Shown here: one piece after another, positions 43,214 to 51,247 of the stretch
Numbering within the stretch: the first letter of the stretch is position 1
Layout of the letters: each line of letters starts with the position of its first letter
Origin: Agarophyton chilense
Lineage: Eukaryota; Rhodophyta; Florideophyceae; Gracilariales; Gracilariaceae
Length of the DNA: 64,000 bases
NCBI GenBank assembly: GCA_030374765.1
Contig: JARGXX010000077.1
Span: forward strand, 248,001 to 312,000
Reading direction: 5' to 3'
The notes under the pieces: model-generated
Seen by the model: only the letters and a program-made list of their open reading frames with translations
Told to the model about the DNA's origin: nothing
Databases searched by the model: none
Translations under genes and position numbers: made by a program

Positions 43214-44416
43214 ATGGCCGAGTCGCCCGCGTCTCGCTTTCCGCAGCTGGCCGCTTTCTCCACGCCGGGCGTGCGCGGCCGCGCGCTCGACTATCAGCAC
43301 GACCGCTACGTAAGCCACGCCGATCAACATGCCACCGTCGTCGCCGTCTTCGACGGCCACGGTCGTCCGCACAACGGCCATCTCATCTCGCACCACTGTG
43401 CGCTCAATTTCGTCGCGTTGCTGCTCAAGCACCCCGCGTGGACCGAGCCCAACTGCCACCGACCTGCGCCGGACCCGGCCATGGAGCACGCCCTGCGCGC
43501 CGTTGTGGCGCACCTGGAGCACCAAAGCTTGCTGGTTACTCATCGTGAGCGACAGTTCGCAGGCTCTACGCTGTGTGCGCTCGTGCTAAAGGACCAGTTT
43601 TTGTACACGGCAAATGTGGGCGATTCGCGTGCCGTGTTGGCAGTTGAGTCCCCCTCTCATCACCCTCATTCTAGCGTGGAGCCGGAGCAACTGACCACGG
43701 ACCACGAGTGCGACTCTCCGCTTGAACGCGCCCGCATCGAGAAAAATGGCGGCTTTGTGCTCAAGAATCGACTTAACGGCGATCTTGACATGAGTCGCAC
43801 CCTGGGCGATCACGAGTTCAAATCCATGCGCGACGCACACCGCTATGGCGACCAACTCTTACTTGCCACCCCCGACGTGCGCACCCGCCCCCTGCACCCA
43901 TCCGACGTCCTAGCGCTGGTAGCCACGGACGGTCTCTGGCTCCGCGCCCTACCCAACGCCACCATCGTCCGTGCCGCCCACACCATGTTACAACGCGGAA
44001 CTCACATTCGACGCGTCGCCCGCGCCCTCACACGAATTGCCGAGCGCGCGGGATCCAGCGATAACATCACGCTTGTGTTGCTTGTGTTTCGTCGTATACC
44101 GCGCTTGTCACGTCGAGTGCGCGTGCGAAACGCCGTTGGCTTGGGTGCGAGGATGCGCGCCGCGCATAAGTTGTTTGGGGTGCGAGGGGAAGCGTTGCCA
44201 GTGCCGAGTGAGGACACTGTGCATTGCGGACATGAGTTTGATGAGCTGCGCACGCAACGACGTATGGACGGGTTTGTTGGGTTTGACGATGATGATGATG
44301 ATGATGACGATGATGATGATGCCGACGATCGGGACGGCGACTATGACGACAGTCACGACGGTGACGTCGGCGGCGCGGGGCGCACGCGCGGGGACGCGCA
44401 GTCCCGCCGGTCTTGA
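43214..44416 (+). CDS. PP2C-type protein phosphatase 2
   Basis: 400 residues from the ATG at 43214. Motifs run in the same order as in its neighbour: YQHDRYVSH, VAVFDGHGRPHNGH, AGSTLCALV, TANVGDSRAVLA, DMSRTLGDHEFK, LVATDGLWLRALPN and SSDNITLVLLV. The pair shares the unusual HLxSxH segment after the DGHG motif (HLVSQH and HLISHH), which supports a duplication. The C-terminal tail holds a run of 12 Asp (GAT/GAC repeat, about 44287-44322) and further acidic repeats. The two tails differ completely, so regulation or location may have diverged after duplication. Confidence 0.92.
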   Translation: MAESPASRFPQLAAFSTPGVRGRALDYQHDRYVSHADQHATVVAVFDGHGRPHNGHLISHHCALNFVALLLKHPAWTEPNCHRPAPDPAMEHALRAVVAHLEHQSLLVTHRERQFAGSTLCALVLKDQFLYTANVGDSRAVLAVESPSHHPHSSVEPEQLTTDHECDSPLERARIEKNGGFVLKNRLNGDLDMSRTLGDHEFKSMRDAHRYGDQLLLATPDVRTRPLHPSDVLALVATDGLWLRALPNATIVRAAHTMLQRGTHIRRVARALTRIAERAGSSDNITLVLLVFRRIPRLSRRVRVRNAVGLGARMRAAHKLFGVRGEALPVPSEDTVHCGHEFDELRTQRRMDGFVGFDDDDDDDDDDDDADDRDGDYDDSHDGDVGGAGRTRGDAQSRRS

Positions 44417-45447
44417 GCCGGGGGGGAGGGGGGGAGTGGGGAGAAACACGTCCGGGAAGGACACTGCAATCGACGAACGGTTCGCATACGCGCGCGCGGC
44501 TCCTATAAAGGCACACACTGCGTCGCTTCTGTAATTCCAAATCGCAAAATTGTTAGCACTGGGGTGTACTGAATTTGCGCCAAGCGGACAGTTCGAAATT
44601 GGTTATTTTTTGAAAGGTAGTTCTGTTTCATACACAGCTCCAAAACGATTTTTTAGAGTGCAACCACCGTTTTTCCACCCAAAAATACCCACCCAAAAAT
44701 ACCTGTTTTATATTCTAAGATAAAAATTAGCATGCTTACCAGTTAAACATATATTCTATACTGTTTTGTTGCTTAAGTTGCATTCTTTCACATGGAAGCA
44801 GCTTCGTGAAGCGCATATTCTTTTGAATATGTTATACCCAAGTCTTTACTGCTTGGAGGTCAAAACAGGAAAAAAATCCCGTCAAAAAATCTAAAAAACA
44901 GCAACTAAATTTACAGTTTGGCCTCATATGAGGCCATAATTACGATGTTCTTCTCTGGCCTCAACACTAAAGATTACGAACACTCGCCCACAACCTGTAT
45001 ACAACATTTCCTCTCATTGACTACATGACAGCTCGCTACGCTCGTACTATTACGCTTCGCATTTTTAACTAAGTACTATTGACAAGGTAAAAAATAATTT
45101 TTTGACAACAACATTTCAATTTTTAATACGAAGCTATAGTGTTTTAAACTACCACGCGATGGCATCCGAGCGACTTAACCAAAACATTAAGTAAGTCCCA
45201 GCCAGCTCACCCCCACTCCCCAAAAACCAATCCTAGACCAAAACCCAGTAAATTTCTACAACCAATTCCACTACTACTATCCAAACTAAACTTCCTTCTG
45301 ATATAGTTTCCAAGCTCTAAGTTGATATTCCATGAGACAGTTGTCTGTTATAATGATTTTTTCAGAAAACTGATTCCGAGTGTCAGAATTGTGCAAGTCG
45401 GTTGCAGAATTCTGACGAACTGACTTAAACGAAAAACGATTTTCGGC
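44417..45447. other. no gene seen
   Basis: The first 100 bp are GC-rich, then AT-rich sequence with a direct CACCCAAAAATACC repeat near 44677-44701. No frame with recognisable content. Confidence 0.55.
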
Positions 45448-46137
45448 TTAAGTTTCCACTTGATAATTTAAACCCCCAGCCCAATCTGGCGGCGGCACGT
45501 TGAAAGATTTGTATGCCCTGGTGTAAACCGCCTCAAATGACTGACGTTGGACCGGGGATAGTTCGATGAGCGCGTGGTATAATTTTTGTGGTTGAATATA
45601 TCCCTTAAAATTCTTATCGCTTTGCCAACGTCCTCGGCATTTTATATCCTGGTCGGCGACACGAGCATAAATCTTGTCGGTGGTCGCCCCGCCATACCTA
45701 AGCACTTGTAGAGTGATCGCGAACGGAATCCCTAGACGTTCGACGGCTCTTCGGAGACCGGCCCGAAATCGGGCTGGTTGATACGGGAAAAGAACTTCTG
45801 CTTCTGCCAACTTCCTTCTTCTAACTAATTTGTTTAACAAAACCGCCAAAAAATACGGCCTTATCGTGACGGATTCATTACGGCCACGTTTTCTTATCGC
45901 AATGTTGAGCATCCCATAGTGAAGTGCAACCCTCGTGAGGGCCGTTTTCCAGGACTTGGTTGTTTTTCCGCCTCGGGCGATAGTTGTGAGATCTATGAGT
46001 AATACCGCTACTAGCGGGCTGGCGTAGCCAGGTGTATACGCGTTGTACGCGAAGTGCACCGGCGGCCGTGCGCCGTGGCCCCGATTCGGGTGTGACTTAC
46101 CCACGTGTACCACGGGTGGCCCAGGACAGGTTGGCAC
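45448..46137 (-). pseudogene. tyrosine recombinase catalytic fragment
   Basis: The last 150 residues look like the C-terminal half of a eukaryotic tyrosine recombinase (as in Crypton or DIRS elements). HYGMLNIAIRKRGRNESVTIRP is followed by LFPYQPARFRAGLRRAVERLG, then LRYGGATTD with the conserved Arg, and CRGRWQSDKNFKGYIQ with the candidate nucleophilic Tyr in GYIQ. The His of the second box is replaced (LQVLR) and the expected first Arg box is not evident. The N-terminal DNA-binding half is missing, and the first 40 codons overlap an LTR-like promoter region, so they are probably not part of it. I treat it as a fragment. Confidence 0.55.
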
Positions 46138-46976
46138 AGCATAGCTGGATATTTCTCTATTTATTTAGCTTTATTACACTAGGTTAGGGAGCTCTTTACA
46201 GTATTCTACACTATATAGTGCCAGGGCGATCTCGCCCTGACACTCAGTAAACCTCCCCAACCAGGGTTCTTGGCTCTAAGTCTTTTTCCGCTTTGGCGAG
46301 TCTTCCACACTCTACGGAGGTGAAGCCGCGTTACTAACGGTAGACTTATCCACCCCGCGTCAACAGGAGACTCACCACTGTTAGCGTGTATATCTTTCAT
46401 ACCACTGCCGTGTTCTCGCCCCAGTATTGGGTTTGCTACATATTTCTTTTGGCTCTCGTGGCCCATGCCTCCGATCGCCCCCACTGGGTGGTCCCCCCTT
46501 TATCGCTTACCCACTCTCGTGGTAGCTCCCCCTTTTGCTTTGTGGTTGGTTATTCGTGCCGCTCGCGCGTGTGCCGCGCGCCGGCTTACCGGGTTTACCG
46601 CCACTCCTGTGGGTGCATTACTCGATCTCGAGACTTGCCCACTCCCGTGGAATACAGCTCATACCTGGTATGCTCCCTTCTAGCATCCTGCACTCTCCCC
46701 GCTTGGCGTGCCGGTGAACCTCGGCCTTACACCCCGACTTAGTCGTGTTCACTCCGGAGAGGCTCCGTCGCCGTGCTACCCTCCTTGGAGGAAGACTCGG
46801 ACATCTTCGTGTGTTTCCGCCGCCCTTGGCGTTGCACTACAAACTGGTCTCCCGACTTAGAAGGCTAGGGGGACCTGGTTTGGATGTTTTTCACATTGCT
46901 GTGCTGTCTTCTCTCGTCGAGATCTGCTTTCCAATTTCTCGGTTTGGACCCACTTGGTGGAAGCTTTTGTTGTCCT
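46091..46976 (+). mobile_element. gypsy element F: 5' LTR and primer site, cut by C/D
   Basis: An LTR in + orientation ends CACTACA at 46841. After AAC comes the primer site (46845-46862), then about 110 bp of internal sequence before the C/D LTR begins at 46977. The promoter block matches those of A and B in order: CCACGTG (46101), TATTTATTTAGC (about 46160) and CACTATATAGTGCCAGGG (about 46210). The 5' limit (46091, TGTGACTTAC) is uncertain; 46032 is the alternative. Confidence 0.6.
46845..46862 (+). promoter_or_regulatory. primer binding site, gypsy F
   Basis: TGGTCTCCCGACTTAGAA is the exact complement of the E and C/D sites, in + orientation, placed 3 bp after the LTR end. Confidence 0.85.
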
Positions 46977-47841
46977 TGTAGGACAATGCCCCCAAGGGGG
47001 AAAACCTACGAAGACGTCCGGATCTTCCTCTCACGAGGTAACCGGCGCGGTAGAGCCCTCCCAGGGATCGGCGCGCAATGCCGGGTGTAAGCCGGAGCCG
47101 AACCGTCGCGACGGGCGCAGGGAGGCTGAAAGAAGCCGAGGATATCCGCCGAAGCGGTGCTTGCGTATCCTCTGAGGAGGCAAAACCCACGAGAGTGGCG
47201 AGCACGACAGGTGTCAGTGCGAGCCGCAAGAGCGGGAATTGCCCAATGAAGGGGAGGAAAGGGGAAGGAAAATGGGAACGGAGGCAAGAGGGCGAGGTTG
47301 ACCACGAGTCGCAAGAGGGGACTCGGGAATAGCCGGCACTGCCGGGTGTAGAAAACCGTATACACGGGCGGAACCACGAAAGTGGGACTAGATACCCAAC
47401 ACACGAAGGCTGCTTGAACGTCCAAGGGGGTTGGGAAGCCGTGCACCACGGGAAATCCCTCCGTAAGGAGTTGTATATCCGCGCAGGCGGTTCGACCCAG
47501 AGCCAAGATCTGGAAGACCAAGATCACCCTTGTTGGGCAGACTTTACTGGACCGGCGGCCGCGAGGCCGGCGGCCTAAGTACTGTAGTCACCGTAGAATA
47601 CAATAAATAAAGTCTATCCTAAATAGCTAAATGTCGGTCTAACAAAAGGGGCCAATCTGGCGGCCACGTGTCGCGCGGGCGCTGCGGCCACGTGTATGGC
47701 ACCCGGTCCCGCCAGTGCATCACCGGCGTTCCGGCCATTGCCGTGAAAACGGATTACTCCTACTCATAACGAGGTTGCACGCCGGAGGCTCCGGAAAAAA
47801 CTTAAGTCCCCAAAAACCTCCCTGGAGGACGTTGCTCTTCA
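46977..47841 (-). repeat. 3' LTR of unit C
   Basis: 865 bp, TGTAGGACAATG to TTGCTCTTCA on the + strand. It is bordered by a C8 run (47845-47852), the complement of the polypurine tract. It contains CCACGTGT twice (about 47668 and 47693) and an AATAAATAAAG block at about 47602. It begins with a CCCCCAAGGGGG palindrome at 46989-47000. Confidence 0.9.
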
Positions 47842-47888
47842 TATCCCCCCCCTTAAGACAGGGCGAACACCTCGAAGAGGAAGTCGGC

Positions 47889-49664
47889 ATGGCAGCTCGT
47901 CGTGATAAGAGCGCGTCCGACACCGGGTCTCCGGAAACCAACACACCTTCACCAAGGATCCCACGCACGCTCTCCGCATCCGATTCCAACCACAGCACAC
48001 CAACACGCACCATGTCCAACCCCGACCGTCATAACACATCCGCGACTCCCGGCCTTGGCGGTTCCACCGGCTTCCGGTCCGCGCCCCACCCTGGGGATAT
48101 TACCAACCTCGCGTACGAAGACCGCCGTATTGGCGCCCGCTTTCGCGGACAGGCGGACCCACCGCAGTGGCCGACCTACGACGCCCTTGTGGGTGCGAAT
48201 CCGAGAACTCGGCATGGCTCCGCGAGGTTGCGGTATGCGCCTTGGTTTCACCCATTGGCTGTCCGCGACGAGGATTTGATTCAATCCTACACCGATAACT
48301 CGGAGATGCTCCCGGGCGACCTGCCCGGCTTGGTGACCCTGTCCTGGGATTGGCGTAATCGTATCGCCATCCCGGTACACCACATACTCCGCCGACGCGG
48401 TGAATCCTCTGCGGAGGCTCAAGCCGCGCTTGTGCGGATTGCTTATCTCAGGCACCATCGGGCGCCTTTCGAGTTCCCGATACCGCCAGAGGTCGAATTC
48501 GACGTCCACCTTTACCGCACTCGCGGGGAAATGTCGTACTGTGACCGTCTTAACGGATTGGAAACCCTCGCTTGGAGGGGCACACCGATTGCTCGGCAAG
48601 AAGCCCTTTGCTGGGCACAACCGATTCTTCGGGCAGAGTTCCGCTATCAACCGCGGCAGTCGCGCTCGAACTTCCTTCAGAACTTCATCCGCGATGAGCG
48701 GCGTTGGCGGGCCCGGACCGGGTATTTCGTACCGTACCAGAACACGGAGATTGAGCGCATCGCGCCTGCTCACCGACATGGTCGGTACGTCAGTCTCCCA
48801 GACTGGTGGTCCTCCTTGGAGGCGTGCTGGGGTTGCTTCGTTGAGCTGCCTCCAGTATTCACCTATGTAGGGTCGTCGTTCTTGAACGATCCCCAGTCGG
48901 GGTGGTGGTCCGTCGTGGTAAGCGAATGGGCCGTCCGCACTGCGGCTTTTATCCTCGCTGAGGCGTACGACCAATACCGATTGTGGTACGTGCCACCGCG
49001 TGTGCGGGCTGCGATCCGTCGTTTGGACATGCGCATCCCCCTCGGGGGCGAGGCGAACGAAGAAGAGATGCTGGGCCTCCTCGACTTTGTGGAGGGGGTC
49101 CAGTGGGATGAGGTCCCGCTGGAGAACTCCCAACGCATTCAACCGCGTCGCGGGTCTGGCCCCGGACTCGGGACGAATACCGCGCTAGCGGGGGATTTCG
49201 TCTACTTCGACACCTGGGAGTATCACGAGATCAGCCGCGAGGAAGCGGAAGCCAACCGGCATGCGCGGCGTGAAGTCCCGGCCGACCACCCGCGAGGGTA
49301 TGTCGATTCGAGGGACTATTACCGCGACTATGCAGATGGTGACCCGATGGTCGACAACGAACCGGAGGATCCGGGTTACGCTCCGATGGAGGATGACGGG
49401 TCCGGCGAGGCCGGTGAGGAGTCCGTTGAATACGGTGGTGCGGCTCCATCCGGGGCTGCTGATGCCGTGCGAACGGATTCCTATCCGACTCCATCGGTGG
49501 CGGGCCCGCCCGCAACCGTCGCTGGCGCGGAGCGGGGCGAGGTCATCGCGCGCTTCCTTCGGGAGGTGGGGCTTCGCCCTTCCGAGATCTCGGGTGATGT
49601 GGCCGCCATGCGGGATGCCTTAGCCAACCGCCTGGGCAGGGGTCCACCTCGTGCGGAGGAATGA
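47889..49664 (+). CDS. antisense ORF (aORF) of unit C
   Basis: 591 residues from the ATG at 47889, 48 bp inside the LTR edge and just past the polypurine tract; the frame is open further back but only within the LTR. The N-terminal 60 residues are Ser/Thr/Pro-rich. The middle (about residues 80-430) is a conserved-looking globular part rich in Trp, Tyr and Arg. The C-terminal third is acidic with GDFVYFDTWEY, HPRGYVDSRDYYRDY and a final IARFLREVGLRPSEISGD. These last motifs recur in the A and E/B antisense ORFs. It converges on the chromodomain ORF and has AATAAA at 49724. I recognise no known domain; coat-like or regulatory roles are guesses. Confidence 0.75.
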   Translation: MAARRDKSASDTGSPETNTPSPRIPRTLSASDSNHSTPTRTMSNPDRHNTSATPGLGGSTGFRSAPHPGDITNLAYEDRRIGARFRGQADPPQWPTYDALVGANPRTRHGSARLRYAPWFHPLAVRDEDLIQSYTDNSEMLPGDLPGLVTLSWDWRNRIAIPVHHILRRRGESSAEAQAALVRIAYLRHHRAPFEFPIPPEVEFDVHLYRTRGEMSYCDRLNGLETLAWRGTPIARQEALCWAQPILRAEFRYQPRQSRSNFLQNFIRDERRWRARTGYFVPYQNTEIERIAPAHRHGRYVSLPDWWSSLEACWGCFVELPPVFTYVGSSFLNDPQSGWWSVVVSEWAVRTAAFILAEAYDQYRLWYVPPRVRAAIRRLDMRIPLGGEANEEEMLGLLDFVEGVQWDEVPLENSQRIQPRRGSGPGLGTNTALAGDFVYFDTWEYHEISREEAEANRHARREVPADHPRGYVDSRDYYRDYADGDPMVDNEPEDPGYAPMEDDGSGEAGEESVEYGGAAPSGAADAVRTDSYPTPSVAGPPATVAGAERGEVIARFLREVGLRPSEISGDVAAMRDALANRLGRGPPRAEE

Positions 49665-49996
49665 CCGGAGCTTCCGGTAGAATGTAGGGCGGCGCCCCTA
49701 GGGCGCCCTTGCCAGTAGTGATAAATAAAAGAAGAGGGTCGCCTTTCCGACGCCCTTTCCCAAGTCCACTTCTTTCTTTCCGGGGTACCGGCCTTCAACC
49801 GGGGTTCCGGCGTTGCAGGGAACCAGCCTAGCTGGGAGTCCCGTGTTTAACGGTGGGCGCTTCGCGCGCAGACCAGGTAACTGGCACGACCACCAACGAG
49901 GTTGGGATAGCGTGAGCGGTTGCTTCTTTCCCCGCGTTGGGGCATGGACGGAGATGGCGCGTGGCGCCATCAGCCATTCCATTCCGTGTTCACGGT
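49665..49996. other. gap between convergent ORFs of unit C
   Basis: It contains a perfect GGCGCCC-CTA-GGGCGCC hairpin at 49691-49707 and AATAAA at 49724-49729 on the + strand, a likely poly(A) signal for the antisense ORF. The same gap in D is 58914-59245. Confidence 0.7.
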
Positions 49997-51205
49997 TTAT
50001 CCCTCTTGGGCGTTTACCAGCGTGGCTGGGAGTGCGGTCCCCGCGAGGCGGTGGTATCGCATTACCGCAGAGCGCGGGAGGTGCTCGATGGGCTCCGGGG
50101 TGTCCCACTCCGGCCCGTATCCGTACCGGCGGGTCCGGTACTGGAGCACCCCGTGCCCATCATAGCTATGTCCGACGATTCGGTCGAGGACGTACTCCTG
50201 CACGTAAACTTGCCGGCCTTGCCGGGTGGTGGTGACCCGAGCCTCAGCGCCGCGTGGTGCTGGGCTCGTCGTCGCCTGTTCCGGGTCACCCGGTTTTTCA
50301 TTCCGCTCTGCGGTTGTTGCCGGGTTGCCGGGGCTGCCGTACCGCTTCGCGGAAGTTGCCGGCGCGGCCGGGTTGTGTTCCCGCTGGGCGGTAGGGGCTT
50401 CCCTGAAGTCCGCTCTTACCGCGAGTTTTCGGGGGTCCTTCCGTCTTGGTGACGGTTCGCGGGAGGCCTCCGCTTGATTGGCGGCATGCGGCGTTCCCAT
50501 TGGTGGGCAGTTTCCGCCGTGCAGTGCGCCGCGAGCGGTGAGTGGTTCACCGTCCCGGCGGTCCGCCTCCGCGGGGTGACTGTCAGCCAATGACCGGGAT
50601 GCCGGGTGCCCGTTGGTCCGATCTCCCGCCCGGGTCACGTGACCTTGAGGACGGGTGGTCGGGCCGTCGCGGACGGTTGGCTCCCATTGTTCGGCAAGGG
50701 AGGCGGTTTTCGACTTGTCGTTGCGCCCCTTTTCCCCCATGGGGTTCGTACCGTTCTCAACGGAGTGGCTCGCTAGACCTGCTTGCGCAGCGCCCGCCGG
50801 AGTACCGGTATCGACCGAAACGCTCGGTGTGCGACCGCGAATGTGCGGGGAGCCCTTAGTTGCTTCCATGCGATGCGGAGCGTCCGTAGGGTCTCGCTTC
50901 CCGGCTTCGGGTCTTCGAGCGCCTCGATTCCCCTTTCGGGGTTGCGTGGCGGTCGGATTGACCGCCGCGTCCCGCGGGAGCGGAGTAACGTCCGGCGACG
51001 ATGCCGGATGCCCGCTCGGGGGCCTTGCGCGGGGTGTCCGGTTAAACTTCCGTTGCGACGGCGATGCTTCCGCGATTGAGCGGGTCCCCTCCCCCTCCTT
51101 AGACGGAGCGACGGGTGATGGTGGGCTAACCGCATGGCTGTTATAAATACCGCTGCGTGGCGCCCGTAAGGGTAGCTGGCCGCGAAGGCCAGATGTTTCC
51201 GGCAT
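49997..51205 (-). CDS. chromodomain ORF of unit C
   Basis: 402 residues. The first 300 are a low-complexity Pro/Arg/Thr/Glu-rich linker. Residues from about 325 form a chromodomain: YVQEYVLDRIVGHSYDGHG, then LQYRTRRYGYGPEWDTPEPIEHLPRS and VMRYHR. In A and B this domain is the C-terminal end of integrase, but here the catalytic core is absent. The frame is the same as that of the upstream RT-RNase H ORF. Only one TAA (51248-51250) and a 42-bp spacer intervene, so readthrough or reinitiation could link them. Confidence 0.8.
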   Translation of the reverse strand: MPETSGLRGQLPLRAPRSGIYNSHAVSPPSPVAPSKEGEGTRSIAEASPSQRKFNRTPRARPPSGHPASSPDVTPLPRDAAVNPTATQPRKGNRGARRPEAGKRDPTDAPHRMEATKGSPHIRGRTPSVSVDTGTPAGAAQAGLASHSVENGTNPMGEKGRNDKSKTASLAEQWEPTVRDGPTTRPQGHVTRAGDRTNGHPASRSLADSHPAEADRRDGEPLTARGALHGGNCPPMGTPHAANQAEASREPSPRRKDPRKLAVRADFREAPTAQREHNPAAPATSAKRYGSPGNPATTAERNEKPGDPEQATTSPAPRGAEARVTTTRQGRQVYVQEYVLDRIVGHSYDGHGVLQYRTRRYGYGPEWDTPEPIEHLPRSAVMRYHRLAGTALPATLVNAQEG

Positions 51206-51247
51206 TGCCGGTGGTTTCGATAAAGTCGGTATATCGGAGAGACCCCG

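Noticed and set aside
47715..47888. Longer start for the C antisense ORF (and the same in D)
   Set aside because: This part lies inside the LTR. The ATG at 47889 is just past the polypurine tract and fits the start position in element A.
47949..49142. 397-codon minus-strand frame opposite the C antisense ORF (also 57198-58391 in D)
   Set aside because: It lies entirely antisense to a longer ORF with cross-family homologues, in GC-rich DNA where shadow frames are expected, and shows no motif.
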